DNA of 64,000 nucleotides, from NCBI RefSeq assembly GCF_900112445.1, contig NZ_FOYY01000003.1:62001-126000 (forward strand), written 5' to 3'. How positions within the stretch are numbered: the first letter of the stretch is position 1; each line of letters starts with the position of its first letter. The DNA is from Thiomicrospira sp. ALE5 (GTDB taxonomy: Bacteria > Pseudomonadota > Gammaproteobacteria > Thiomicrospirales > Thiomicrospiraceae). Positions 27,502 to 34,860 of this stretch are shown here, piece after piece. Below the pieces are notes generated by a model, which made no database searches, was not told the origin of the DNA, and was given only the letters and a program-made list of their open reading frames with translations. Both the position numbers and the translations under genes were made by a program.

Positions 27502-28165
27502 ACAAGTTAAGCAATTAAAACAGCACGTTTTTTGGGTTGATCCTGCTTGTATTGAGTTTTACGCACCAAAATCTTCATTTCCATATATAAAAGAAAAAAA
27601 TGATAACCTACAACGCTATCCACGATTTATAGCTAACTTCTTAAACACTCGCATCGAAAAAAATGTTCCTTTTGTTTTTGATAGGCATACGTTTGCAACA
27701 GAAGTCGTGCCAGTGCAAGATGTATTGCGTTATAAGTTGGTTAAGAATTTATTAGACCAAAAACTGCAGTATCACTATAGTGATTGGTATGAATTGTTAG
27801 AAAAACAATTACAACAGAAGGGTTACGCTAAACATAAAAAAATCATTATGAAAACCCTTGATGAGATTAACGGATTTTTTGATGGGTATGTTACCCCTCT
27901 TTACCTAAGCTTAATTAACGAAGGTTTCAAAGTTGATTCCATTCATAATGTGGCGAAAGTATATATTGGGCCAGCGGGTCAAATGCTTAAAGGTGAAAGT
28001 GGTTTTCATCGTTTTGCAATAGCACGTGAATCGGGGCTTAAGTCGATGCCAGTTCGTGTGGAAGGGGTGCACTCAGAGTATCTTAAAAACTTTGCTCCCA
28101 ATGTGAATAGTCAGGAATTTGAAAAAAGCTTAAGGTTATCTATCGAGGGGTGTTTAAAACGCTAG
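27491..28165 (+). CDS. ParB-like 'GxHR' protein of LPS locus
   Basis: A 224-residue protein, homologous in its last third to the minus-strand protein at 19688: VAKVYIGPAGQMLKGESGFHRFAIARESGLKSMPVRVEGVH. The N-terminal part is helical and charged. Function unknown. It overlaps the preceding gene by eleven bases and closes this operon; the next gene has its own promoter-like sequence. Two subgroups of this motif family thus lie side by side here. Confidence 0.6.
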   Translation: MNTKQVKQLKQHVFWVDPACIEFYAPKSSFPYIKEKNDNLQRYPRFIANFLNTRIEKNVPFVFDRHTFATEVVPVQDVLRYKLVKNLLDQKLQYHYSDWYELLEKQLQQKGYAKHKKIIMKTLDEINGFFDGYVTPLYLSLINEGFKVDSIHNVAKVYIGPAGQMLKGESGFHRFAIARESGLKSMPVRVEGVHSEYLKNFAPNVNSQEFEKSLRLSIEGCLKR

Positions 28166-28197
28166 CGTAATGTTACTGATGTAAAATTTTTATACAC

Positions 28198-28225
28198 TTG
28201 CAAAGACGATTGCGGTCGCTATAAT
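28198..28225 (+). promoter_or_regulatory. Candidate sigma-70 promoter for wzz-ugd
   Basis: TTGCAA (28198-28203) and a perfect TATAAT (28220-28225) are separated by 16 bases, about 35 bases before the wzz ATG, in the only sizeable gap of the region. It probably drives wzz, ugd and downstream genes. Confidence 0.65.
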
Positions 28226-28260
28226 CCGCTTCATTCCAATCAACTTTAGAGACCCTAAAT

Positions 28261-28899
28261 ATGTCCCAATCAGAACCTAATTCTTTAAGCCCACAACCCG
28301 CTCAAGTTCCTAACCAATATGACGATGAAATCGACTTGTTTGAACTCTTTCAAAACCTCTGGGATCAAAAGATATTAATACTTACCTTAGCTGTTTTGCT
28401 GCCAGTGATTGCTTTTGTTTATGTTACTTATATCGATCGTAAGCCTAACACTTTTAATGGCTCACTTCTTATTGAGCTAGCGAGTTTTCAGTTTGTTAAT
28501 AAGTCAGATCCGGCTATTCAATTTATTGAATCTGCGGATAATTTAGCTCAAGTGAGTAGCCGTCTTTCTAGCGTGACCGCGACAGTGCCAAGAGGGACTC
28601 AAGGTTTGATTAACTTAGGATTAACTGATTTAGATCCAAATAGTGCCAAGCAACGCTTAGAAAAAATCTTTGCTGACGTTAAAGCGCGTCACGAACAAAA
28701 ATTAGCAAATTTGCAAAACATTCAAATAATAAGCCCTACCTCGCAAATAGGCGACATTGTGATTAATGAAAAGTCAGGGTTAGAAAAACGTAATCTTGTT
28801 GTTGCAGTCGCCTTTGTCCTGGGCGGCATGTTAGGGGTGTTTATTGCCTTGATTCGCTCAGCAGTACGTAAGCGTCGTGAACAATTACCTGCAAACTGA
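28261..28899 (+). CDS. wzz: Chain-length determinant protein (Wzz family)
   Basis: A 212-residue Wzz-type polysaccharide co-polymerase setting O-antigen chain length. The cytoplasmic N-terminus has DEIDLFELFQNLWDQK, the usual motif before the first membrane helix (about 40-62). The periplasmic domain is short, and the last membrane helix (LVVAVAFVLGGMLGVFIALI, about 180-200) ends in a basic tail. The periplasmic part is smaller than that of E. coli WzzB, hinting at a short-chain or divergent type. Confidence 0.83.
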   Translation: MSQSEPNSLSPQPAQVPNQYDDEIDLFELFQNLWDQKILILTLAVLLPVIAFVYVTYIDRKPNTFNGSLLIELASFQFVNKSDPAIQFIESADNLAQVSSRLSSVTATVPRGTQGLINLGLTDLDPNSAKQRLEKIFADVKARHEQKLANLQNIQIISPTSQIGDIVINEKSGLEKRNLVVAVAFVLGGMLGVFIALIRSAVRKRREQLPAN

Positions 28900-28924
28900 T
28901 AAAGCTAAATAAAAAGAGATAATT

Positions 28925-30220
28925 ATGAAAATTGCTGTAGCAGGAACCGGATATGTGGGCTTGTCACTAGCCGTATTATTAGCACAACATCACGAGGTAG
29001 TGGCACTGGATATCGTGCCAGAAAAAATCGACTTGTTAAACAACAAGCAATCGCCGATTGTCGATGCCGAAATCGAAGACTTTTTAGCCAATAAACCGCT
29101 CAACTTTACCGCGACGCTAGACAAGCAGCAGGCCTATAAGGACGCGGAATTTGTCGTTATCGCCACCCCAACCGACTACGACACCGAAACCAATACCTTC
29201 AACACTAAATCGGTGGAAGCGGTGATAACCGATGTGCTGGTGATTAATCCCAACGCCACGATGATTATCAAAAGCACCATCCCGGTCGGCTACACCGATT
29301 CAGTCAAGGCAAAATTTGCAAACGGCCTGTCATTGCGAGCGAAGCGAAGCAATCTAGAGATCGCCACGGCCTCCGGCCTCGCGATGACAGGAAAAAACAA
29401 TGTCATTGCGAGCGAAGCGAAGCAATCATCTCACCAACCCAACATAATCTTCTCGCCCGAATTTCTTCGCGAAGGCAAAGCCCTTTGGGATAACCTACAC
29501 CCATCACGCATTGTTATGGGTGAGCAGTCTGAACGCGCGCAAGTCTTTGCTAATCTTCTGTTAGAAGGGGCGGCCAAACCGAAAGCAGAAATCCCGGTAC
29601 TCTTTACCGACTCCACCGAAGCCGAGGCGATTAAGCTGTTTTCCAATACCTATTTGGCATTGCGCGTGGCCTACTTCAACGAACTCGACACCTACTGCGA
29701 AACCCATGGCCTTAGCACCCGTCAAGTGATTGAAGGGGTCGGCTTAGACCCTCGCATCGGTAGCCACTACAACAACCCCAGTTTTGGTTACGGCGGTTAT
29801 TGTCTGCCAAAAGACACCAAGCAACTGCTCGCCAACTACCAAGACGTGCCGCAAAACCTGATTGCCGCGATAGTGGATGCCAACACCACAAGAAAAGACT
29901 TTATCGCCGACCAAGTCATCAAGCGCAAGCCACAAAAAGTCGGCATCTACCGACTGGTGATGAAGCAGGGCAGCGACAACTTCCGCGCCAGCGCCATCCA
30001 AGGGGTGATGAAGCGCATCAAAGCCAAAGGCATTGAAGTGGTCATTTACGAACCGGTCTTAACCGAACAAGGCCAAACCGATTTCTTCCACTCCAAAGTC
30101 ATCAGCAACCTCGAAGATTTCAAAACCCAAAGCGACGTTATCATCGCCAACCGCCTAGTTGACGACCTGCAGGATGTGCAAGACAAAGTGTATACTAGAG
30201 ACCTATTCGGTAAAGACTAG
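28925..30220 (+). CDS. ugd: UDP-glucose 6-dehydrogenase with in-frame REP insertion
   Basis: Ugd oxidises UDP-glucose to UDP-glucuronate with NAD. Motifs are [17 protein letters not shown] (Rossmann), [31 protein letters not shown], and the catalytic Cys loop [15 protein letters not shown]. The protein has 431 residues, about 40 more than typical. The excess lies between VKAKF and NIIFSPEF and is encoded by REP-like repeats, giving [15 protein letters not shown] and VIASEAKQS. The insert keeps the frame and sits in a loop between conserved blocks, so the enzyme may still work. Its product feeds the epimerase at 30751. Confidence 0.95.
   Translation: MKIAVAGTGYVGLSLAVLLAQHHEVVALDIVPEKIDLLNNKQSPIVDAEIEDFLANKPLNFTATLDKQQAYKDAEFVVIATPTDYDTETNTFNTKSVEAVITDVLVINPNATMIIKSTIPVGYTDSVKAKFANGLSLRAKRSNLEIATASGLAMTGKNNVIASEAKQSSHQPNIIFSPEFLREGKALWDNLHPSRIVMGEQSERAQVFANLLLEGAAKPKAEIPVLFTDSTEAEAIKLFSNTYLALRVAYFNELDTYCETHGLSTRQVIEGVGLDPRIGSHYNNPSFGYGGYCLPKDTKQLLANYQDVPQNLIAAIVDANTTRKDFIADQVIKRKPQKVGIYRLVMKQGSDNFRASAIQGVMKRIKAKGIEVVIYEPVLTEQGQTDFFHSKVISNLEDFKTQSDVIIANRLVDDLQDVQDKVYTRDLFGKD
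29329..29428 (+). repeat. REP-like palindromic elements inside ugd
   Basis: One full 60-base unit (29329-29388: GTCATTGCGAGCGAAGCGAAG... to ...CCTCGCGATGAC) and one half unit (29402-29428) lie inside the coding sequence, read in two different frames. The unit ends are complementary (GTCATTGCGAG with CTCGCGATGAC). The same family recurs at 30945, 31594, 33698, 34228, 35312 and 35815. Confidence 0.9.
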
Positions 30221-30243
30221 GTTGATAGTTAAGGATTAAGATC

Positions 30244-30459
30244 ATGTATGCATTAACAATTGATAATCCGCGTGTTGAATCGCTTGTTAAGGAACTTTAT
30301 CAAGATAAAAGTTTGTCTGATGATCCTGCTTTCATCGCTTTTTTGCAAAAAAAGAAAATGATGCGTGATTTACGTGAAAGCTATAACCAATATCAAGATG
30401 GGCAGCTTATAACTGAAGATGAAGTCTTTGCATCTGTTTATAACGAGTTAGGTTTATAG
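30244..30459 (+). CDS. Antitoxin-like protein of RelE/ParE-type module
   Basis: A 71-residue acidic protein lying immediately before a RelE/ParE-like toxin gene (one base gap). No DNA-binding fold is certain, but the size, charge and position fit an antitoxin. The pair sits between ugd and the epimerase, two genes of one pathway, so it looks like an inserted cassette. The gene is preceded by a short ribosome site (AAGGA). Confidence 0.65.
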   Translation: MYALTIDNPRVESLVKELYQDKSLSDDPAFIAFLQKKKMMRDLRESYNQYQDGQLITEDEVFASVYNELGL

Positions 30460-30460
30460 T

Positions 30461-30754
30461 TTGAAACAAATCCGCTATACCCCAAAAGCGCGCGAATCAA
30501 TTAAACAGATTGCCCACTATCTTATAGGGCAAACAAAATCAAAAGCCTTTGTTAAAAAGCACCTAGATGATTTTCGTGCGTCCCTTTGTCAGTTGCTAAC
30601 AACGTTTCCAGAAGCAGGTGTGCAGATTCAAATCGAAGAAATCAGCTGCCGTAGAGTTGTGGTTAGCGGCTATTCAGTTTTATATTTATTGGAACCTGAG
30701 TATGCCATTATTCTTCTTGTGTACAAACAAAACGAACCTAAGTTAAAAGCATGA
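30461..30754 (+). CDS. RelE/ParE-family toxin-like protein
   Basis: A 97-residue basic protein starting at TTG 30461. It reads KQIRYTPKARESIKQIAHYLIGQT and later CRRVVVSGYSVLYLLEPEYAIILLVYKQN, the beta-sheet arrangement of the ParE/RelE superfamily. ParE members block gyrase and RelE members cleave mRNA on ribosomes; the target here is not determined. Its TGA overlaps the epimerase ATG, so the module is embedded in the sugar operon. Confidence 0.75.
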   Translation: MKQIRYTPKARESIKQIAHYLIGQTKSKAFVKKHLDDFRASLCQLLTTFPEAGVQIQIEEISCRRVVVSGYSVLYLLEPEYAIILLVYKQNEPKLKA

Positions 30755-31950
30755 AACTAAACATTCAAAATTCAAAATTAAACATTCTCGTGACCGGCGC
30801 AGCAGGCTTTATCGGCTACCACCTGATTCAATCCCTAAAACTCTACGGTCATCACATAGTCGGCATCGACAACCTAAACGACTACTATGACCCGCAGCTC
30901 AAACTCGACCGTCTCAAAGCGCTCGGTTTAGATATTAGCGACATTGCGAGCGATGACGCCAGCCTGTCATTGCGAGGAGCGACAGCGACGCGGCAATCCC
31001 CAAGCCGCGAAGCAATCTCCCAAAACCTAACCTTCATAAAACTCGATCTCGCCGACCGCGCAGGCATCCAACAGCTATTCGCTGAAAATCAATTCGACAT
31101 CGTCGTCAACCTTGGTGCGCAAGCCGGCGTGCGTTATTCCATCGACAACCCACACGCCTATGTCGATTCCAACCTAGTAGGCTTTGTCAATATCCTAGAA
31201 GGCTGTCGTCACGCCAAAGTTAAACACCTGGTTTACGCCAGCTCCAGCTCCGTGTATGGCATGAATATCAAACAGCCCTTTAGCACCGAAGACCGCGTGG
31301 ACTACCCAATTAGCCTCTATGCTGCCACCAAAAAGTCCAACGAACTGATGGCCCACACCTACAGTCACCTTTACGGCATCCCAACCACCGGCTTACGGTT
31401 TTTCACCGTCTATGGCCCAATGGGACGCCCCGATATGGCGTATTTCTCCTTCACAAAAAAAATCCTAGCGGGAGAAACCATCAACGTATTTAACAACGGC
31501 GACATGAAACGCGACTTCACTTATATTGACGACATCGTCGAAGGCATCACTCGCGTTATGGAACGTCCCCCGTTCATAGAGAGCGAACCCTCTGTCATTG
31601 CGAGCGAAGCGAAGCAATCTGGAGATCGCCACGGCCTTCAGCCTCGCGATGACAGCGCCCGAGTCATTGCGAGCGAAGCGAAGCAATCTATAACCAATGC
31701 GCAAGCACCTTATAAAATCTACAACATCGGCAATAACCAACCCGTAACCCTGCGCCGTTTTATCAGCGCCATCGAAACCGCCACCGGCAAAAAAGCCAAT
31801 GAAAACCTACTACCCATGCAAGCGGGCGATGTGCCAATCACCTATGCTGATGTGGACGATCTTATTGCGGATACCGGGTTCAAACCCGCCACCAGCATCG
31901 AAGACGGCATCGCCAAGTTTGTCGAATGGTATAAAGGTTATTACAATTGA
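30751..31950 (+). CDS. UDP-glucuronate 4-epimerase-like enzyme with in-frame REP insertions
   Basis: An extended SDR epimerase. LVTGAAGFIGYHLIQSL binds NAD, GIDNLNDYYDPQLKLDRL is typical of UDP-GlcA 4-epimerases, and the catalytic pair lies in YAATKKSNELMAH; FTVYGPMGRPDMA follows. It would convert the Ugd product to UDP-GalA. The length is 399 residues against about 335 normally. Two insertions are encoded by REP-like repeats: near residues 65-90 ([18 protein letters not shown]) and near 280-315 ([10 protein letters not shown] ... [10 protein letters not shown]). Both keep the frame. Activity after such insertion is plausible but unproven. Confidence 0.9.
   Translation: MKLNIQNSKLNILVTGAAGFIGYHLIQSLKLYGHHIVGIDNLNDYYDPQLKLDRLKALGLDISDIASDDASLSLRGATATRQSPSREAISQNLTFIKLDLADRAGIQQLFAENQFDIVVNLGAQAGVRYSIDNPHAYVDSNLVGFVNILEGCRHAKVKHLVYASSSSVYGMNIKQPFSTEDRVDYPISLYAATKKSNELMAHTYSHLYGIPTTGLRFFTVYGPMGRPDMAYFSFTKKILAGETINVFNNGDMKRDFTYIDDIVEGITRVMERPPFIESEPSVIASEAKQSGDRHGLQPRDDSARVIASEAKQSITNAQAPYKIYNIGNNQPVTLRRFISAIETATGKKANENLLPMQAGDVPITYADVDDLIADTGFKPATSIEDGIAKFVEWYKGYYN
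30945..31020 (+). repeat. REP-like element inside the epimerase gene (variant form)
   Basis: GTCATTGCGAGGAGCGACAG (30965-30984) followed by CGACGCGGCAATCC is a variant of the 60-base unit. It is preceded by a partial copy (ATTGCGAGCGATGAC) and followed by CGCGAAGCAATCTCC. All of it is translated in the epimerase frame. Confidence 0.85.
31594..31690 (+). repeat. REP-like elements inside the epimerase gene
   Basis: A full 60-base unit (31594-31653) is followed after nine bases by a half unit (31663-31690). Both halves are read in the VIASEAKQS frame. Apart from a few point differences the unit matches those in ugd and in the intergenic array at 33698. Confidence 0.9.
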
Positions 31951-32316
31951 TGTCGGAGAGGGCATACGTTTAGATTCGAGTGACGCAATAGAAGCCCTGT
32001 TTAATTACGTGCAAGGAGCGCGTTCTTGAGCAGGAATTCCCCTTGAACCAGGACCGACTTATTATGGCAGGGTGTAACCATTTTTCATGAAAGCGTGGTT
32101 TAATAATGTTTTTTCATGACTGAAAATGCTTTTTCATGAATTTATGGCTTCCAAGCGCAGCGAAGCCAGGGAAATCAGCGCGTAACGAAGTGAAGCCTGA
32201 ATCCCCGTCAAACTAATTTGCTACTAACTTTTTAAAAATTAGTAGCAAATTAGTTTCAAAGCCCTCTGTTGTTGTTACAATAATCCTAACAATCAAAACC
32301 AAGTTGTTTAAAGATT
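31951..32316. other. Intergenic region with decayed coding remnant and inverted repeats
   Basis: No intact gene. Bases 31947-32029 read VITIDVGEGIRLDSSDAIEALFNY in one frame, which looks like the tail of an unrelated gene. TTTTTCATGA occurs three times between 32082 and 32140. A REP-like stretch with AGCGCAGCGAAGCCAGG and TAACGAAGTGAAGCCTG lies at 32155-32202. A perfect 17-bp inverted repeat (32211-32227 with 32239-32255, 11-base spacer) lies upstream of the Fic gene. Confidence 0.6.
32211..32255. repeat. Perfect 17-bp inverted repeat
   Basis: The arms AACTAATTTGCTACTAA (32211-32227) and its exact complement (32239-32255) flank an AT-rich 11-base spacer. It lies 61 bases before the Fic ATG. 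It could be an operator, a transposon-end relic or a stem-loop; the AT-rich stem lacks a terminal T-tract. Confidence 0.75.
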
Positions 32317-33672
32317 ATGAAAATCCCCCCATCGCCACCGAGTATCGAGGCGTTTTTAGCTGATTTTATGCAGCAGGCGGATGCGGCGCAGTTGATGGCG
32401 TTGTTGTCGCTGGACATGGGCGCGTGTGATGAACGTGGCCGCTATTTGCATTGGGATAAATTGCGATTTGTTATTCCGCCGCATGGATTAAGTACCGAAG
32501 AGTATTGGTTTGTTATCAAAACGGCACGAAACAAATTAGCCAAAAAGCTAAACCTGACCGATCAGCAAGGCAAACCCATGCAATTTTGCGTGACAGACGC
32601 CATGTTGCACTCGCTACATTGGTTAGACCAACATGCGGCGGGGCAGGTTGCCATGCCGCAACCCCTTGCCAATACCGCCACGCGTGATCAATATTTAGTG
32701 TCGTCGTTAATTGAAGAAGCGATTAACTCCAGCCAACTTGAAGGCGCATCCACCACGCGCGATGTCGCCAAAACCATGTTGCAACAACAGCGTGCGCCTC
32801 GCGACAAAAGCGAACAGATGATTGTGAATAACTATCATGCGATGCAAGCTATTGCCGATTTAAAAGACGAACCGCTTTCACCAGGCCTGGTGTTTCATCT
32901 TCACCAAGTTTTAACGGAAAACACCCTAGACGACCCTGCCAAAGCCGGGCAGTTGCGTGTTGAGAGCGATCAAATACAAGTGGTGGATAATCGCGATGGT
33001 CAGGTTTTACACACCCCGCCGTCTGCAAAAAGCCTAGCTAAGAGATTACAGAACTTGTGCGACTTTGCCAATAATGATGACCCAAAACACTTTATCCACC
33101 CGGTAATAAAGGCGATGATTTTGCACTTTATGCTGGGTTATGAACATCCATTTGTCGATGGTAACGGTCGCACGGCGCGCGCGTTATTTTATTGGTACAT
33201 GGCCAAAAAAGGCTATTGGCTCACCGAGTTTGTATCGATTTCCAAAGTGTTAAAACAAGCCCCGGCGCAATATGCCAAGGCCTATTTACACACCGAAACC
33301 GATGATAACGATTTAACTTATTTTCTGATTCACCAGCTTGAGGTTTTACAAAAAGCGATTGACGAACTGTTTGCTTACCTTGCCCGCAAAAACGCAGAGA
33401 TGGCTCATGCCGAGCAGGTTCTTAAAAACGCTAAACTCAAAAGCCAGCTAAACCACCGGCAAATGGCTATTTTGAGCCAAGCCCTCAAGCAAGAAAAAGT
33501 GTTTACAATCGAAGCGCACCGCCACAAACATGGCACCAGCTACCAAACCGCGCGCACCGATTTGCTTGGCTTGTCTGACCAATATGGTTTGCTGGAAAAA
33601 CGCAAACAGGGCAAAGGCTTCGTGTTTTATGTGCCGGATGACCTAGATGAACGCATCAAAACGCTTGAATGA
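32317..33672 (+). CDS. Fic-domain protein (AMPylase-like), N-terminal inhibitory helix
   Basis: A 451-residue protein with the Fic active site HPFVDGNGRTARALF (catalytic His, phosphate-binding GNGR). The SSQLEGAST segment around residue 145 matches the (S/T)xxxE(G/N) inhibitory helix that blocks ATP binding, so this is a self-inhibited Fic protein with the helix N-terminal to the core. The C-terminus resembles a winged helix (LKQEKVFTIEAHRHKHGTSYQTARTDLLGLSDQYGLLEKRKQGK). Fic enzymes transfer AMP to target hydroxyls; the target is unknown. A palindrome at 32882 lies inside. It is an accessory gene within the sugar operon region. Confidence 0.9.
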   Translation: MKIPPSPPSIEAFLADFMQQADAAQLMALLSLDMGACDERGRYLHWDKLRFVIPPHGLSTEEYWFVIKTARNKLAKKLNLTDQQGKPMQFCVTDAMLHSLHWLDQHAAGQVAMPQPLANTATRDQYLVSSLIEEAINSSQLEGASTTRDVAKTMLQQQRAPRDKSEQMIVNNYHAMQAIADLKDEPLSPGLVFHLHQVLTENTLDDPAKAGQLRVESDQIQVVDNRDGQVLHTPPSAKSLAKRLQNLCDFANNDDPKHFIHPVIKAMILHFMLGYEHPFVDGNGRTARALFYWYMAKKGYWLTEFVSISKVLKQAPAQYAKAYLHTETDDNDLTYFLIHQLEVLQKAIDELFAYLARKNAEMAHAEQVLKNAKLKSQLNHRQMAILSQALKQEKVFTIEAHRHKHGTSYQTARTDLLGLSDQYGLLEKRKQGKGFVFYVPDDLDERIKTLE

Positions 33673-33697
33673 TCACGTTATCGCAACCCTTTATCCC

Positions 33698-33862
33698 GTC
33701 ATTGCGAGCGCAGCGAAGCAATCTATAGATCGCCACGGCCTTCGGCCTCGCGATGACCGCGCCACGTCATTGCGAGCGTAGCGAAGCAATCTCCAGATCG
33801 CCACGGCCTTCGGCCTCGCGATGACCGCGCCCACGTCATTGCGAGCGTAGCGAAGCAATCTC
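33698..33862 (+). repeat. Intergenic REP-like array
   Basis: Two full 60-base units (33698-33757 and 33766-33825) and a half unit (33835-33862) are spaced by 8-9 bases. Each begins GTCATTGCGAGCG and ends CCTCGCGATGAC. They lie between the Fic gene and the GIY-YIG gene. Confidence 0.92.
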
Positions 33863-33921
33863 CAATAGATAAAAACTGCAAAACAAAGCCATTGGGTGTA
33901 ATATTTACTTACATTTAATTA

Positions 33922-34227
33922 ATGGATACACATTTAACCATGAAACAAGGTTTCATTTATATAATGAGCAACAAGAAAAATGGCACGTTATATGTTGGTG
34001 TTACGAGTAATTTGATTCAGCGCGTTTACCAGCACAAACAACATTTAATTGAAGGATTTACCAAGCGTTACAACCTTAATAGGCTAGTTTATTTTGAACA
34101 ACTAGACGAAATTAGCAGCGCGATAGAGCGAGAAAAACAACTGAAATCCGGTAGTCGTCAAAAGAAGATTCAGCTTATAGAACAAGTGAATCCTGAATGG
34201 GATGATCTGTACGAATCCATATTATAA
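33922..34227 (+). CDS. Small GIY-YIG nuclease
   Basis: A 101-residue single-domain GIY-YIG protein. MKQGFIYIMSNKKNGTLYVGVTSNLIQRVYQHK shows the GIY-YIG core (here IYI and YVG), a catalytic Arg, and later EREKQLKSGSRQKKIQLIE with the metal-binding Glu. The likely start is ATG 33940; ATG 33922 adds six residues. It is bracketed on both sides by the REP-like repeat family. Its cellular role is unknown; relatives are DNA-structure or repair nucleases. Confidence 0.85.
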   Translation: MDTHLTMKQGFIYIMSNKKNGTLYVGVTSNLIQRVYQHKQHLIEGFTKRYNLNRLVYFEQLDEISSAIEREKQLKSGSRQKKIQLIEQVNPEWDDLYESIL

Positions 34228-34368
34228 GATCGCCACGGCCTCCAGCCTCGCGATGACTCAATCCTTGTCATTGCGAACTCTTCCTTGTCATTGCGAGCTC
34301 TTCCTTGTCATTGCGAGCTCTTCCTTGTCATTGCGAGCGCAGCGAAGCAATCTATAGATCGCGATGAC
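34228..34368 (+). repeat. REP-like fragments with 20-bp tandem repeat
   Basis: A right half unit (34228-34256), then four 20-base tandem copies starting TTGTCATTGCGA (about 34264-34343), and a shortened unit ending GATCGCGATGAC at about 34368. The tandem part is an amplification of the left half-unit start plus an eight-base linker. Confidence 0.85.
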
Positions 34369-34482
34369 CTAAATCCCTGCGTACATTAACCATTGTAAAA
34401 AACTTTTACACTTTCCAAAAAAATACCTGCTGATACAATAGCGCCCATTTCAATAAAACACGTAAACCCGAGAATTAAAACC

Positions 34483-34860
34483 ATGTATGGCATCGTTGCA
34501 GGCATTGCAGAAAGAAACATCGTCCCGATACTCCTCGAAGGCTTAAAGCGCCTTGAATACCGCGGTTACGACTCAACGGGTATCGCCCACCCACACATCT
34601 GCAACCAAAGCGTCTCGGTTTTACACAACGGCATAATCGAAAACTACCAACAACTCAAACACCAACAAACCGAACAAGGCTATCGCTTCACCTCCGATAC
34701 CGACACCGAAGTTATAAAAGCCACCACCAATGTCGGGCGCATAACCGCACCCATAACATTTAATATTCCGCTACAATTACTCGCTTACCAAGTCGCGCTT
34801 GCCAAAGGCACCGACGTCGATAGACCGAGGAATCTAGCAAAATCAGTTACGGTAGAATAA
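34483..34860 (+). pseudogene. glmS: Internally deleted glmS remnant with open frame
   Basis: The 125-residue ORF is a patchwork of glucosamine-6-phosphate synthase. MYGIVAGIAERNIVPILLEG ... EYRGYDSTGIA matches the GlmS start, HPHIC ... VLHNGIIENY ... TDTEVIKA matches about residues 85-127, and ITAPITFNIPLQLLAYQVAL ... [12 protein letters not shown] matches the extreme C-terminus. About 50 and 440 residues are missing in two in-frame deletions. The catalytic Cys after the initiator Met is Tyr. It cannot be an active GlmS. The frame remains open and its stop overlaps the rmlB ATG, so it may persist as a translational leader. Confidence 0.88.

Noticed and set aside
33698-33862. Regularly spaced repeats resembling a CRISPR array
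   Set aside because: The units are 60 bases with complementary ends and the gaps are only 8-9 bases. These are REP-like elements with no spacers and no cas genes.
34400-34450. Promoter before the glmS remnant (TTTACA ... TACAAT)
   Set aside because: The spacing of the two boxes is too long for a normal sigma-70 promoter; not supported by eye.
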